A DNA stretch of 64,000 nucleotides from Tissierellia bacterium (GCA_012843025.1 DURT01000083.1:1-64000); one strand, 5' to 3'. Shown: positions 34,855 to 44,587, counted from the stretch's first letter. Translations and numbers: made by a program. Notes: a model not told the origin generated them from the letters alone.

Positions 34855-35112
34855 ATGAGAGGGTTGATTCTATTGGACAGATATGAATCGAATGGCACTC
34901 CCGATTTAAAAGTTGAGAATTTAGATTTGTTGAGAATGAGAAGGGATGGACAATACAGTTTAACCAATGATATCAAGGGTAAACTTAATCCCAATCTTGA
35001 TTTATCCGTAAAGAAGGAAAATCAAAGAATTGAAATAAAAAGTATTGTAAATAATAAACCATCCCAATTTAGGCCTATCCTAGGCGTTAACTTTCACAAT
35101 ATAAAGAAGTAA
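34855..35112 (+). CDS. Hypothetical protein (about 80-85 aa)
   Basis: Not recognised. Soluble, basic, with a repeated theme of L-x-N/D-x-L segments (DLKVENLDLLRMRRDGQYSL, LNPNLDLSVKKE) and the ending FRPILGVNFHN. The start is uncertain: ATG 34855, or TTG 34873 with AGAGGG nine bases upstream. It is divergent from mltG and followed by a strong terminator, so it is likely expressed. TATAAT at about 34829 may be its -10. Confidence 0.55.
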   Translation: MRGLILLDRYESNGTPDLKVENLDLLRMRRDGQYSLTNDIKGKLNPNLDLSVKKENQRIEIKSIVNNKPSQFRPILGVNFHNIKK

Positions 35113-35120
35113 TAAGCGTT

Positions 35121-35152
35121 GCAACCGGTGATATTTCACCGGTTGCGTTTTT
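35121..35152 (+). terminator. Terminator after the hypothetical gene
   Basis: Perfect 11-base stem GCAACCGGTGA/TCACCGGTTGC with a four-base loop, followed by GTTTTT. Confidence 0.92.
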
Positions 35153-35166
35153 ATAGAGATCTCTAT
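35153..35166. promoter_or_regulatory. Palindrome upstream of the peroxiredoxin gene
   Basis: ATAGAGATCTCTAT is a 14-bp perfect palindrome about 60 nt before the start codon and directly after the preceding terminator. Possible operator; it does not match a PerR box. Confidence 0.35.
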
Positions 35167-35224
35167 TTAGAACATAATTATCCCCACCTTCATATAATAA
35201 GAAAAATACATACAGGAGGTTAAA

Positions 35225-35929
35225 ATGATAAATAGGGAAATAATTGATGAAACGCCTAGGCAATGCTTGACTATCGGAAGAATTGCTCCTGACTTTACTG
35301 CCATAACTACTGAAGGTGTAGTAACCTTATCTCAATATAGAGGGCAATGGGTTTTACTCTTTAGTCATCCGGGAGATTTTACTCCAGTCTGTACTTCTGA
35401 ATTTATTGCATTTGCACAGCTTTATCCTGAATTTGAAAAACGTAATGTTCAGCTGTTAGGTGTTAGTATAGATTCTAATCCGTCACACTTAGGCTGGCTT
35501 TACAGTATAATGGAAATGACTGGGTTAAGAATGCCCTTTCCCCTTATTTCCGACAGGGATGCAAAGGTAGCTGAACTTTACGGAATGGTTAATCCTGACA
35601 GAATATATGAACAAAGTGTAAGAGATGTCTTCATCATAGATCCTAATCAAAGAATAAGGGCAATTTTGGCATACCCTGCCACCAACGGGAGAAATATGTA
35701 TGAACTGTTAAGACTAATCGATGCACTACAAGTAACAACTACATATGGTGTAAGCACTCCTGCAAACTGGATGCCGGGAGACCCGGTTATTGTACCTGAA
35801 GCAAGGACTTTCGACGAACTACTACAAAGAGTTACCGACCCTGAAAGTGTCGGGTTGAACTGTCTTGCTTGGTACTATTGCTTTACGGACTTATCCCAAG
35901 TAACTCCACTCAATCCTGAATCAGAATAA
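35225..35929 (+). CDS. Peroxiredoxin, Prx6/ApTPx-like
   Basis: Reduces hydrogen and organic peroxides. The peroxidatic Cys56 is in SHPGDFTPVCTSEF; two C-terminal cysteines at 213 and 219 (NCLAWYYCF) match the spacing of the archaeal ApTPx type, where they resolve the sulfenate. 234 aa, including the long Prx6 C-terminal arm. AGGAGG precedes the start. Single gene between terminators on both sides. Confidence 0.93.
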   Translation: MINREIIDETPRQCLTIGRIAPDFTAITTEGVVTLSQYRGQWVLLFSHPGDFTPVCTSEFIAFAQLYPEFEKRNVQLLGVSIDSNPSHLGWLYSIMEMTGLRMPFPLISDRDAKVAELYGMVNPDRIYEQSVRDVFIIDPNQRIRAILAYPATNGRNMYELLRLIDALQVTTTYGVSTPANWMPGDPVIVPEARTFDELLQRVTDPESVGLNCLAWYYCFTDLSQVTPLNPESE

Positions 35930-35931
35930 AA

Positions 35932-35967
35932 AATACCCTTTGGAAACTAAAGTTTCTAAAGGGTATT
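35932..35967. terminator. Bidirectional terminator between prx and rnjA
   Basis: AATACCCTTT-GAAACT pairs with AGTTTC-AAAGGGTATT. A-rich and T-rich flanks serve both convergent genes. Confidence 0.85.
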
Positions 35968-35972
35968 ATAGC

Positions 35973-37643
35973 TTAAGGATCTACCTCCACAATTATTGGA
36001 AGTATCATGGGGCTTCTCTTAATTCTATCGTATATAAAGCTGCTTAAAGCATCTTTTATTACTGTTTTTATGTTGTTCCAATCTTTAGCTTTAGCATCGT
36101 CACATTTGCTTAAAGCTTCATTTATAATTCTTTTTGATTCATCTATTAAATCTACATTTTCCCTAACATAGATGAATCCTCTAGAGACTATCTCCGGTCC
36201 CGCAAGAACTCTTCCAGTATTTTTATCTGTAGACAATACAACTATTATCAATCCATTTTCAGATAAAAGTCTTCTGTCTCGTAAAACAATATTTCCAACA
36301 TCTCCCACACCTAAACCGTCAACTAGTATATTACCTGATGTTACAGTAGTATTCTTAACAATGGACTTAGATGTAAGTTCAAATACATCACCGTTTTTTC
36401 CAATTACCGCATTTCCTTCAGGCATTCCTAATTCACAGGCTAACTTAGCATGTTGCATTAAATGTCTGAATTCTCCATGAACAGGAATAAAAAATTTTGG
36501 TTTCAAAAGCGTTAGCATTAACTTTAATTCATCTCTTCGAGCGTGGCCGGACACGTGAACCTGGGTCAATGCATCATATAGGACCCTGGCTCCCTTCTCA
36601 TAAAGCATGTTAATTACTCTTGAAACTGTCTTTTCATTTCCAGGTATGGGGTTAGCTGAAATTATTACTAAATCCCCTTCTTTTATTTGAACTTTCTTAT
36701 GAGCATTATTAGCCATTCTTGTAAGAGCTGACATAGGCTCCCCTTGGCTGCCAGTTGTGAGAATGACTATTTCTTTATCTTTTAATCCCTTTAAATCATT
36801 AATATTTATAATGGAACCTTCTGGAGCATTTAAATATCCCAACTCCTGGGACACTTTCACTGCATTTACCATACTTCTGCCTGAAATTGCAACTTTTCTG
36901 TTGTTAGCAACGGCAGCATCTATAACTTGTTGCAATCTGTGAACATTGGACGCAAAAGAAGCAACAATTATTCTTGATTCACAATTGGTAAACAGCTCCA
37001 TGAATTTTTGGCCTATTGTTTTTTCAGATTCTGTAAATCCTGGTCTCTCAATATTGGTGCTATCAGACATAGCAAGAAGAACTCCCTTCCTGCCAAGCTC
37101 CGCAAATTTCCCTAAATCTATAACTTCGTCATTAATAGGAGTGTAGTCTATTTTAAAGTCTCCTGTGTGAACAATAGTTCCAATGGGGGTGTCTATAGCA
37201 AATCCCACTGAATCAGGAATGCTGTGATTAACCCTTATGGGGGTTACTTTAAAACATCCTAATTTTAATGTTTCTCCTGCTTTTATTACATTTAAGGAAG
37301 CATCTTCAATTTTATGCTCTAACAACTTGTTTTCCACAAGACCTAGAGTAAGTTTCGTTCCGTAAATAGGAACATTTATTTTTTGTAACAAATATGGAAT
37401 TGAACCTATATGGTCTTCGTGACCGTGGGTTAAAATTATTCCCTTTATTTTTTCCTTGTTTTTAATTAAATATGTTATGTCAGGTATTACAATGTCAATT
37501 CCTAACATTTCATCTTCAGGGAAGGCCATTCCCATGTCGATTACTATTATATTGTTACCGTACTCAATAACTGTAGTGTTTTTTCCTATTTCCCCTAGTC
37601 CTCCCAAGGGGATAACTTTTAATTTATGTTTCTTTTCTGCCAT
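35973..37643 (-). CDS. rnjA: Ribonuclease J
   Basis: 5'-3' exo- and endoribonuclease for mRNA decay and rRNA processing. Metallo-beta-lactamase motifs LTHGHEDHIGSIPYLL and VHTGDFK, the beta-CASP insert (ASNVHRLQQVIDAA, ITTGSQGEPMSAL as ILTTGSQGEPM) and PVHGEFRHL are clear. 556 aa. ATG 37643 has AAGGAG seven bases upstream; the 23-residue longer frame is rejected. It overlaps the end of the fur-like gene by 20 nt. Confidence 0.95.
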   Translation of the reverse strand: MAEKKHKLKVIPLGGLGEIGKNTTVIEYGNNIIVIDMGMAFPEDEMLGIDIVIPDITYLIKNKEKIKGIILTHGHEDHIGSIPYLLQKINVPIYGTKLTLGLVENKLLEHKIEDASLNVIKAGETLKLGCFKVTPIRVNHSIPDSVGFAIDTPIGTIVHTGDFKIDYTPINDEVIDLGKFAELGRKGVLLAMSDSTNIERPGFTESEKTIGQKFMELFTNCESRIIVASFASNVHRLQQVIDAAVANNRKVAISGRSMVNAVKVSQELGYLNAPEGSIININDLKGLKDKEIVILTTGSQGEPMSALTRMANNAHKKVQIKEGDLVIISANPIPGNEKTVSRVINMLYEKGARVLYDALTQVHVSGHARRDELKLMLTLLKPKFFIPVHGEFRHLMQHAKLACELGMPEGNAVIGKNGDVFELTSKSIVKNTTVTSGNILVDGLGVGDVGNIVLRDRRLLSENGLIIVVLSTDKNTGRVLAGPEIVSRGFIYVRENVDLIDESKRIINEALSKCDDAKAKDWNNIKTVIKDALSSFIYDRIKRSPMILPIIVEVDP

Positions 37644-38085
37644 TCTTATTCTCCTTCTCTCTGCATTGACTGCAGATTCCGGTGAATTTGACAACATGAT
37701 TTTGTATCTCAAAATTGTATTGTTTTTCTATAATTTCTTCCAATGAATTCATAAGATCTTCTTTAACTTCTATGATTTTACCGCATTGTTTACATAACAA
37801 GTGATGATGTTGATGAACTTCGTTATCATGAGGTAACAAAATTTCATATCTCAAATATCCATCATCAAAATCATGCTTATAAACAAGTCCTATTTCTTCA
37901 AAAAGTAGAAGTGTTCGATAAACCGTAGCTATTCCAATCTTAGGGTTTTTTACTTTAATAAGATTGTAAATTTCCTCTGTAGACAAGTGCATATCCTTGT
38001 TTTCCAAAAGCACTTCATAGAGAAGTTTTCTTTGTACCGTTTTCTTATATCCGTTTTTATCCAGTAATTCTCCTAAACGATTCAT
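37624..38085 (-). CDS. Fur family metalloregulator
   Basis: DNA-binding metal sensor (Fur, PerR or Zur type). Winged helix in the N-terminal half (YKKTVQRKLLYEVLLE, GIATVYRTLLLFEEIGL), then VHQHHHLLCKQCGKIIEV and the C-terminal CSQC pair forming the structural zinc site. 153 aa. Which metal it senses cannot be decided. It lies ahead of rnjA, as in other clostridia. GGGGGG precedes the start. Confidence 0.92.
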   Translation of the reverse strand: MNRLGELLDKNGYKKTVQRKLLYEVLLENKDMHLSTEEIYNLIKVKNPKIGIATVYRTLLLFEEIGLVYKHDFDDGYLRYEILLPHDNEVHQHHHLLCKQCGKIIEVKEDLMNSLEEIIEKQYNFEIQNHVVKFTGICSQCREKENKNGRKET

Positions 38086-38109
38086 GACACATCCCCCCCA
38101 AGATTATAG

Positions 38110-38355
38110 CTAAATTAAATCATCAGCAATACCTTCATACATTTCCTGAACTTCTTTGATCTCTTCTTCATCTTCTACTTTTATCAGCACAATACTTCCA
38201 TCTTCCGCTTCTTCCACATAGTAAATCATACCTTCATCGGAGTTGATTTTATGAAGGACAGCATACAAAGTATCATCCATATGAAAAGTCGCTTCCACAA
38301 CTAATTTTTCTAATTCTCCTTCATCATTAATTAATTCAATAATATTGTCTTCCAT
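38110..38355 (-). CDS. DUF1292 domain protein
   Basis: 81-aa acidic protein of the DUF1292 family (DEGELEKLVVEATFHMDDTLYAVL region, IYYVEEAEDGSIVLIKVEDEEE region). Function unknown. It regularly accompanies ruvX and ireB in Firmicutes, as here. AAAGGAG upstream. Confidence 0.9.
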   Translation of the reverse strand: MEDNIIELINDEGELEKLVVEATFHMDDTLYAVLHKINSDEGMIYYVEEAEDGSIVLIKVEDEEEIKEVQEMYEGIADDLI

Positions 38356-38369
38356 AGATACTCCTTTGC

Positions 38370-38783
38370 TTATTTTACACGCTGCATATAGCTTGAAAGA
38401 ATCTGAACTGCGGCTAACTTATCTATCACTTCTTTTCTTTTTTTCCTTCTTACATCGGCTTCTATCAACATTCTTTCCGACATGGTTGTGGTAAATCTTT
38501 CATCTTCCAATTCTACAGGTAAATCGATATGTTTTTTCATCTTTTCTAAAAACTCTAGTACTTTTTCCCCTTGAACTCCAATGGTACCGTCTAACATTTT
38601 TGGAATTCCTACTATTATTTTCGTTACCTGGTACTGGTCAATCAGTTTTTTAAGTTCCGCCATATCCTTTTTAATACTCGTTCTTTTTATTGTGGTCACT
38701 CCCTGAGCAGTAATCATCAGTAAATCACTGACTGCAACTCCGATTGTTTTATCTCCCACATCCAAACCCATCAATCTGTCCAT
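38370..38783 (-). CDS. ruvX: RuvX/YqgF putative Holliday junction resolvase
   Basis: RNase H-fold nuclease also implicated in 16S rRNA 5' processing. [27 protein letters not shown], and [11 protein letters not shown] hold the catalytic Asp/Glu residues. 137 aa from ATG 38783, which has GAGG five bases upstream; the 33 preceding codons overlap the end of the aldo/keto reductase gene and are rejected. Confidence 0.95.
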   Translation of the reverse strand: MDRLMGLDVGDKTIGVAVSDLLMITAQGVTTIKRTSIKKDMAELKKLIDQYQVTKIIVGIPKMLDGTIGVQGEKVLEFLEKMKKHIDLPVELEDERFTTTMSERMLIEADVRRKKRKEVIDKLAAVQILSSYMQRVK

Positions 38784-38790
38784 AAAAACC

Positions 38791-39738
38791 TCATACAATT
38801 TTGATATAAAAATCCTTGCATTCACCGGCGCAATAGCTGCACAAAACACACTTTTCCATATCGACAACACATTTGCCATCAATTATTTCAAGGGCATTTT
38901 GTCTGCACTTCCTTGCGCATTTTCCGCATCCAATGCAATAATCTTCAACGACTAACCTACGTTTTTGTTTTTTAATTTTATTTATAATGTTAATATTTAA
39001 CTCATTATTTTCTAAATAACTTATATTTGCATCTATCTCTTCAATGGTACTCATACCTACTGCTATAGAATCTACAAAACTTAAACTGTTTATACAATCA
39101 AAAGCTTTTTTAGTTTCACCTATAAGGTGGCCGCCTCCGTAAATTTTCATCGCCATTATGAATTTGGCATGTTCTTTTGCCTCTTTAAGGGCGGCACACA
39201 TATCTTCAAAAGTACCATCCTGTATTCCTATTCCTTTATAGTTAATAATAGGGAAAATAAATTCTATTTCCTTAAACTTTATAGAATCTCTGACTGCTTC
39301 TACCCTGTGGGTAGATATTCCAAAATGTTTTATTATTCCTTCTTCCTTGTACTCCATGAAACGTTTCACAGCTTCATAATGGCCTAAAAAATTGTTCCCG
39401 TTATCCTGTTCGTGGAGCATAAATACGTCTATATAATCTGTATTCATTTCTTTTAAAGCTTTGTTGACACTATATTCTGCAGTTTTTTTATCGTAAGCAT
39501 AGCTTTTAGAAGCTATACATATTTTATCCCTGTCTTTATCTTTTATGAATTCCTTTAATATTTTATAATTATCATAAAGTTCAGCTGTATCGAAAAAATT
39601 TATTCCTTGTTCATAAGCATAATTTAATAAAAACACTTTATTTTCAATAGTATCAAAATTTTGTAAATTACTTAATGCCAATGTGCCATAACATAGCTTT
39701 GATACTTTTTTATTTTCAAAAAAATTAATATATTTCAT
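38791..39738 (-). CDS. Aldo/keto reductase with C-terminal 2x[4Fe-4S] domain
   Basis: About 315 aa. AKR TIM barrel ([26 protein letters not shown] with the catalytic Asp/Tyr, [19 protein letters not shown]) followed by two ferredoxin motifs [11 protein letters not shown] and [11 protein letters not shown]. Such fusions are common in anaerobes; the substrate is unknown and the clusters suggest ferredoxin coupling. No clear ribosome binding site precedes ATG 39738. An unexpected passenger between ireB and ruvX. Confidence 0.9.
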   Translation of the reverse strand: MKYINFFENKKVSKLCYGTLALSNLQNFDTIENKVFLLNYAYEQGINFFDTAELYDNYKILKEFIKDKDRDKICIASKSYAYDKKTAEYSVNKALKEMNTDYIDVFMLHEQDNGNNFLGHYEAVKRFMEYKEEGIIKHFGISTHRVEAVRDSIKFKEIEFIFPIINYKGIGIQDGTFEDMCAALKEAKEHAKFIMAMKIYGGGHLIGETKKAFDCINSLSFVDSIAVGMSTIEEIDANISYLENNELNINIINKIKKQKRRLVVEDYCIGCGKCARKCRQNALEIIDGKCVVDMEKCVLCSYCAGECKDFYIKIV

Positions 39739-39811
39739 ATTCAATAAATATTGGGGACAATCCTCTATTTACTAGAAAGGTTCCTAATGAGGTGTCCCCG
39801 TTCCTCTTACT

Positions 39812-40072
39812 TTATAGGTCTATTACGTTTAAGTAAACATTTAATATTTCTTCTAATATTTCGTCTCTTTCTATTTTTCTGATTAAACTTCTAGCATTAT
39901 TGTGATTAGTAATATAAGTAGGATCCCCAGACAATATGTATCCAATGAGCTGATTGTTAGGATTATATCCTTTTTCTTTCAATGACTGATAAACCTGTGA
40001 AAGTATCTCCCGGGCTTCATTTAAGGAATCCAATTTATAATCAAATTTCGCCGTACTATTAGTATTATCCAT
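39812..40072 (-). CDS. ireB: IreB family regulatory phosphoprotein
   Basis: Small protein (86 aa) phosphorylated by the Ser/Thr kinase IreK in Enterococcus, where it affects cephalosporin resistance. The segment [20 protein letters not shown] followed by [18 protein letters not shown] is diagnostic. The N-terminus has Thr/Ser (NTNSTAKF) as possible phosphosites. GGGGTGG precedes ATG 40072. The alaS-ireB-ruvX order is conserved. Confidence 0.95.
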   Translation of the reverse strand: MDNTNSTAKFDYKLDSLNEAREILSQVYQSLKEKGYNPNNQLIGYILSGDPTYITNHNNARSLIRKIERDEILEEILNVYLNVIDL

Positions 40073-40167
40073 AATACCACCCCTTAGCATCCATTATATT
40101 GTACTACAATTACACTATAAAATCAAATGTTAATTCATATATTTACCATTCTTAGAATAGATTGCTT

Positions 40168-42801
40168 TTATAGTGATACTAACATTTTTCTCACTGCATC
40201 TAATGCTTCATCTATTTTTCCGGGGTTCTTTCCACCTGCCTGGGCAAAGTCGGGTCTTCCCCCTCCGCCGCCTCCTGTAATTTTTGCAGCTTCTTTAACT
40301 ATATTTCCTGCTAAAATTCCTTTTTGAACCAAGTCCTTGGTAACAGCTGATACCAAAAGAACTTTTCCTCCTGTATCTGATGCCAGCAAAATGACACAAC
40401 TTTGGTTTTTGTCCTTTATTCTATCAGCTATTTCTCTTAAACTTCCTGCATCCTTGTCTTTAAATTTCAAGGCAAAGTATTTAATACCCTTAATTTCTTC
40501 AAATTCATTTAATATAGTATCCATATTAAATTTCAACAGCTCGTTGCTTAACTTCTGGATTTCTTTTTCCTTTTCCTTTACTTCTTTCTTAAGTGAATTT
40601 ACCTTGCTTACTATTTCATCCTTAGATGCTTTCATGGATAAAGAAAGTTCTTCGGTTATATGGTCTAATTCAAATAAATATTCCAAGGCTGCCTTTCCGG
40701 TTATTGCCTCAATTCTTCTTATTCCTGAAGCAATACTACCTTCGGAAATAATTTTAAACAATCCAATTTTAGCAGTATAGTCAACGTGAGTTCCACCACA
40801 CAATTCCTTGCTGAAATCTCCCACACTTACAACTCGTACCTTTTCATCGTACTTTTCATCGAATAAAGCTACTGCCCCTGAATTTTTAGCCTCTTCCAAA
40901 GTCATTATATCCGTATTTACGGTATAATCGGATAGAATTATTTCATTTACTCTTTTTTCAATTTTCTTTAGGGTTTTATGGTCAACGGCTTCAAAATGGG
41001 TATAGTCAAATCTAAGTCTGTCATCTGATACATAGGAACCTGCCTGATTGATATGTTCCCCTAAAATTTCCTTTAAAGCTTTATGAAGTATATGTGTAAC
41101 TGTATGATTTTTCGCAGTGTTTTTTCTCTGTTCTGAATTTACTGTGGCCTTAACTTTGTTACCCAAGGAAATACTTCCCTTTACAATACTTACCTCATGA
41201 AGGTATATATTGTTAAGTTTCTTTGTGTTGGTAACTTTTGCTAAAAATTCTTCTGAAATAAGCTCTCCAGTATCTCCCCTTTGACCTCCTCCTTCTGCGT
41301 AAAAGGGTGTCTTATCAAGAACTAATATTCCTTTTTGTCCTTCTTCTATGGCGTTAACTTGTTCCGAATCTAAAACAATTGCAACAACTTCACCCTCATC
41401 GGTTAAAGTATCGTAACCTGTAAAAATAGTATCTCCTGCTTCAATATTAAAGTCCAAATCCCTCCAACCAGAATCTCCCGTCTTTTCCCTTGCACTTCTT
41501 GCCATTTCTCTATGCTCTTCCATAGTTTCTATAAATTCATCCTTATTAATGCCAAATCCATTTTCAGCTAATATTTCTTCCGTAAGCTCTGATGGAAAGC
41601 CATAAGTATCATAAAGTCTGAAGGCTGTTTTGCCATCCAATACTTTTTTACCAGAATTTTTTAAGGATTCAATTTCTTTCATTAAGAGTTCAAGGCCTTG
41701 GTCTATAGTAATTTTAAACTTTTCTTCTTCTAACTCCACAACTTTTAATATGTAGTTTTCCTTTTCCCCTAATTCCGGGTATGCTTCTTTCCAATTATCA
41801 ATTACAACCTTAACAGTCTTAGTTAAGAATTCATTATGTATTCCAAGAGATTTTCCTTTTCGTATTGCTCTTCTTATTAGTCGTCTTAAAACATAACCTC
41901 TTCCCTCGTTGGATGGTATTACTCCATCACCTATCATAAAAGCAGCTGCTCTGGAATGGTCGCAAATTATTTTCATGGCAACATCATGTTTATTGTCGGA
42001 GCCATAGGGTATGGATGAGATTTCTGATACTTTCTTTACAATTGAAACTAATGGCTCCACATCAAATACGGTAGGTTTATCCTGAAGTACCGCAGCCACT
42101 CGTTCAAGTCCCATTCCCGTATCTATATTGGGATTTGGAAGAGGATGGTATATTCCTTCTTCGTCTTTGTCAAATTGGGTAAAAACAAGGTTCCATATTT
42201 CTATGTATCTGTTACAGTCACATCCTGGCTTACAATCAGGTGAGCCGCAACCCCTCTTATCTCCAGTATCATAGTATATTTCCGAACAAGGTCCGCTTGG
42301 TCCTACCTCTAATTCCCAGAAATTATCTTCCTTCCCCAATCTAACTATTTTTTCCTTAGGAAGACCTACTATTTTATGCCAAATTTCTTCAGCTTCATCA
42401 TCTTCTAAATAAACGGTAACCCAGAGTCTATCCTTGTCAATTTTTAAAACATCCGTTAAAAATTCCCAAGCCCATGTAATGGCTTCTTCCTTGAAATAAT
42501 CTCCAAAGGAGAAATTTCCGAGCATTTCAAAAAAGGTTAAATGTCTTGCCGTTAAACCTACATTATCAATATCTCCAGTTCTTACACATTTTTGACAAGT
42601 TGCCATTCTCTTTGAAGGGGGAACTTCCGCTCCTGTAAAATATTTTTTCAAAGGAGCCATACCTGCACCAATAAGTAATAAGCTCTTGTCATTTTTAGGA
42701 ATTAATGAATAGCTTTGCTCCGTTAAATGTTCCTTACTTTTAAAAAAATTCAGATATTCTTTTCGTATGTTATTTATTGAAAATCTATTTAATGTATCCA
42801 T
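40168..42801 (-). CDS. alaS: Alanyl-tRNA synthetase
   Basis: Charges tRNA-Ala. 877 aa with the class II catalytic core (RPTCQKCVRTGD-like KMATCQKCVRTGDIDNVG region, FEMLGNFSFGDYF, GMGLERVAAVLQ), the editing domain (NHTVTHILHKAL and CGGTHV) and the C-Ala domain ending in GGGGGGRPDFAQAGG. GGAGG lies five bases before the start. Transcribed from a near-consensus promoter; no T-box leader is present. Confidence 0.98.
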   Translation of the reverse strand: MDTLNRFSINNIRKEYLNFFKSKEHLTEQSYSLIPKNDKSLLLIGAGMAPLKKYFTGAEVPPSKRMATCQKCVRTGDIDNVGLTARHLTFFEMLGNFSFGDYFKEEAITWAWEFLTDVLKIDKDRLWVTVYLEDDEAEEIWHKIVGLPKEKIVRLGKEDNFWELEVGPSGPCSEIYYDTGDKRGCGSPDCKPGCDCNRYIEIWNLVFTQFDKDEEGIYHPLPNPNIDTGMGLERVAAVLQDKPTVFDVEPLVSIVKKVSEISSIPYGSDNKHDVAMKIICDHSRAAAFMIGDGVIPSNEGRGYVLRRLIRRAIRKGKSLGIHNEFLTKTVKVVIDNWKEAYPELGEKENYILKVVELEEEKFKITIDQGLELLMKEIESLKNSGKKVLDGKTAFRLYDTYGFPSELTEEILAENGFGINKDEFIETMEEHREMARSAREKTGDSGWRDLDFNIEAGDTIFTGYDTLTDEGEVVAIVLDSEQVNAIEEGQKGILVLDKTPFYAEGGGQRGDTGELISEEFLAKVTNTKKLNNIYLHEVSIVKGSISLGNKVKATVNSEQRKNTAKNHTVTHILHKALKEILGEHINQAGSYVSDDRLRFDYTHFEAVDHKTLKKIEKRVNEIILSDYTVNTDIMTLEEAKNSGAVALFDEKYDEKVRVVSVGDFSKELCGGTHVDYTAKIGLFKIISEGSIASGIRRIEAITGKAALEYLFELDHITEELSLSMKASKDEIVSKVNSLKKEVKEKEKEIQKLSNELLKFNMDTILNEFEEIKGIKYFALKFKDKDAGSLREIADRIKDKNQSCVILLASDTGGKVLLVSAVTKDLVQKGILAGNIVKEAAKITGGGGGGRPDFAQAGGKNPGKIDEALDAVRKMLVSL

Positions 42802-42830
42802 TGTTCCTCCAGTATACTATTGTTTATGTG

Positions 42831-42860
42831 ATTATAATGTATTCTTTCTCAAATTGTCAA
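42831..42860 (-). promoter_or_regulatory. Promoter of the alaS operon
   Basis: Minus strand TTGACA (42860-42855), 18-bp spacer, TATAAT (42836-42831), about 30 nt before the start codon. Confidence 0.85.
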
Positions 42861-42886
42861 CAGCAATTCACTGCACCACAGAATAT

Positions 42887-42912
42887 ATAAAATTGAGCAG
42901 GATGTCCTGCTC
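42887..42912 (-). terminator. Terminator of the isc operon
   Basis: GAGCAGGA (42912-42905) pairs with TCCTGCTC (42902-42895), followed by AATTTTATAT on the minus strand. Confidence 0.7.
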
Positions 42913-42933
42913 GAATTGATTATTATGAAATTG

Positions 42934-42966
42934 GGTTAGGTCATTAATAAAGGTTAGGTCATTAAT
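42934..42966. repeat. 18-bp direct repeat spanning the iscU stop codon
   Basis: GGTTAGGTCATTAAT occurs at 42934-42948 and again at 42952-42966. The second copy includes the iscU stop. It looks like a local slippage duplication of the gene end. Confidence 0.75.
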
Positions 42967-43387
42967 GACAATGGACTTCGTCGTCTTCTGGTTTATAGTT
43001 TTCCAATCCTTTTATAACCTTATTAGTTTTTTGAGCGTAATCGTAAAGGGCTGACTTTACAGCTTGTTCAGCAAGTACAGAGCAGTGAACCTTCACAGGA
43101 GGAAGTCCTCCCAAAGCTTCTATAACAGCCTTATTAGTCATTGTTACTGCTTCATGTATACTTTTACCCTTTATAAGTTCCGTTGCCATACTTGATGATG
43201 CAATTGCGGAACCGCAACCAAAGGTTTCAAACTTTACATCCTCTATAATATCATCTTTTATTTTTAAGTAAATTTTCATTATATCTCCGCATTTGGGGTT
43301 GCCAACCTGACCTACTCCATCTGCATTCTCTATACTTCCTACGTTCCTTGGATTTCTGAAGTGATCCATCACTGCTTCTGTATACAT
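42962..43387 (-). CDS. iscU: Fe-S cluster assembly scaffold IscU/NifU
   Basis: Scaffold on which the cysteine desulfurase builds [2Fe-2S] clusters. 141 aa with the three ligand cysteines in VGNPKCGD, FGCGSAIASSSM, and VHCSVLAEQAV. A His/Glu-rich tail (DDEVHCH) adds a Cys. Downstream of iscS by 12 nt. AGGAGG precedes the start. Confidence 0.95.
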   Translation of the reverse strand: MYTEAVMDHFRNPRNVGSIENADGVGQVGNPKCGDIMKIYLKIKDDIIEDVKFETFGCGSAIASSSMATELIKGKSIHEAVTMTNKAVIEALGGLPPVKVHCSVLAEQAVKSALYDYAQKTNKVIKGLENYKPEDDEVHCH

Positions 43388-43399
43388 TTTTTCCTCCTA

Positions 43400-44587
43400 T
43401 TAGCTATTCTTTAAGTCTTCGTCATTTTTAATTGGTGACATTGATCTTAATTTTTCAATAATTTTTTTCATAGTTTCAATTGTATAATCTATATCTTCTT
43501 CTGTTATTTCCTCATTTAGTGTAAATCGAATGGAACCGTGAGCCGTACCGTGGTCAAGTCCAGTAGCCAATAGAACGTGGGAAGGATCCAAAGACCCTGA
43601 AGTACAAGCGGAGCCACTAGAAGCAGAAATTCCTTCCATGTCCAATAATAGTAGTATGGATTCTCCTTCGACATATTTATAAGAAAAATTAACATTATTA
43701 GCTAATCTCTTAGTTGGATGTCCATTTAAAATTACATGGGGAATATTCTTCTGAATTCCTTCTATTAATCTGTCCCTTAAAGCCGTTACTCTTTCTAAGT
43801 AAGAATCAAAATCACGTTTTACAATTTCTACAGCTTTTCCGAAACCTACAATATTCTGAACTCCTTCTGTTCCAGCTCTTCTTCCTCTTTCTTGACCTCC
43901 GCCGTGAACGAAGTTATCAATACGGGTACCTTTTCTTATATAAAGTGCGCCTATTCCCTTTGGTCCACCGATTTTATGAGCAGACATTGACAATAAGTCA
44001 ATATTTTGTTTCTGTACATCTATTTTTACACTTCCCAATGCCTGAACTCCGTCTACATGGAACAATATTTTATTCTCTTTAGCTATTTTCCCTATTTCTT
44101 CTATAGGTTGAATAGTACCTATTTCATTATTTGCAAACATTATGGAAATAAGCATTGTTTCTGGCTTAATTGCCTTTTTTAATTGTTCCAAATCAACTAG
44201 TCCGTATTTATCCACATCTAAATAAGTTGTTTCTACACCGAATTTCTCTAAATATTTACAGGTATTAAGTATGGCATGATGCTCTATTTTACTAGTTATT
44301 ATATGATTTTTACCCTTGTTTAGGTTAGCGAAAGCAACTCCCTTTAAAGCCCAATTATCTGCTTCTGTACCGCCGGCAGTAAAATATATTTCCTTTTCAT
44401 CGGCGTTTAAAAATTCGGCTATAGTCCTTCTTGCTTTTTCTACTGCTTCCTTTGATTTCCTTCCTAATTCGTATAATTGACTTGAAGGATTTCCATAAAA
44501 TTTGTCAAAATAATTATTCATTTCCTCGATTACTTCTTTTTTTACTCTCGTAGTTGCAGCATTGTCAAGATATACTTTCCTGCTCAT
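43400..44587 (-). CDS. iscS: Cysteine desulfurase IscS/NifS
   Basis: PLP enzyme supplying sulfur. 395 aa with YLDNAATTRVKKEV, FTAGGTEADNWALKG, the PLP lysine in SMSAHKIGGPKGIGALY, and the catalytic Cys in SSGSACTSGSLDPSHVL. Starts 23 nt inside the end of the Rrf2 gene. GGAGG precedes the ATG. Confidence 0.96.
   Translation of the reverse strand: MSRKVYLDNAATTRVKKEVIEEMNNYFDKFYGNPSSQLYELGRKSKEAVEKARRTIAEFLNADEKEIYFTAGGTEADNWALKGVAFANLNKGKNHIITSKIEHHAILNTCKYLEKFGVETTYLDVDKYGLVDLEQLKKAIKPETMLISIMFANNEIGTIQPIEEIGKIAKENKILFHVDGVQALGSVKIDVQKQNIDLLSMSAHKIGGPKGIGALYIRKGTRIDNFVHGGGQERGRRAGTEGVQNIVGFGKAVEIVKRDFDSYLERVTALRDRLIEGIQKNIPHVILNGHPTKRLANNVNFSYKYVEGESILLLLDMEGISASSGSACTSGSLDPSHVLLATGLDHGTAHGSIRFTLNEEITEEDIDYTIETMKKIIEKLRSMSPIKNDEDLKNS

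Noticed and set aside
35153-35166. PerR box upstream of the peroxiredoxin
   Set aside because: The palindrome ATAGAGATCTCTAT does not fit the TTATAAT-N-ATTATAA pattern.
39755-39803. Recurrent GGGGACA/TGTCCCC motifs in several intergenic regions (also near 5607, 26350, 33010)
   Set aside because: Too short and variable to define a family by eye; some are parts of coding ends. Only the two longer repeat copies were kept.
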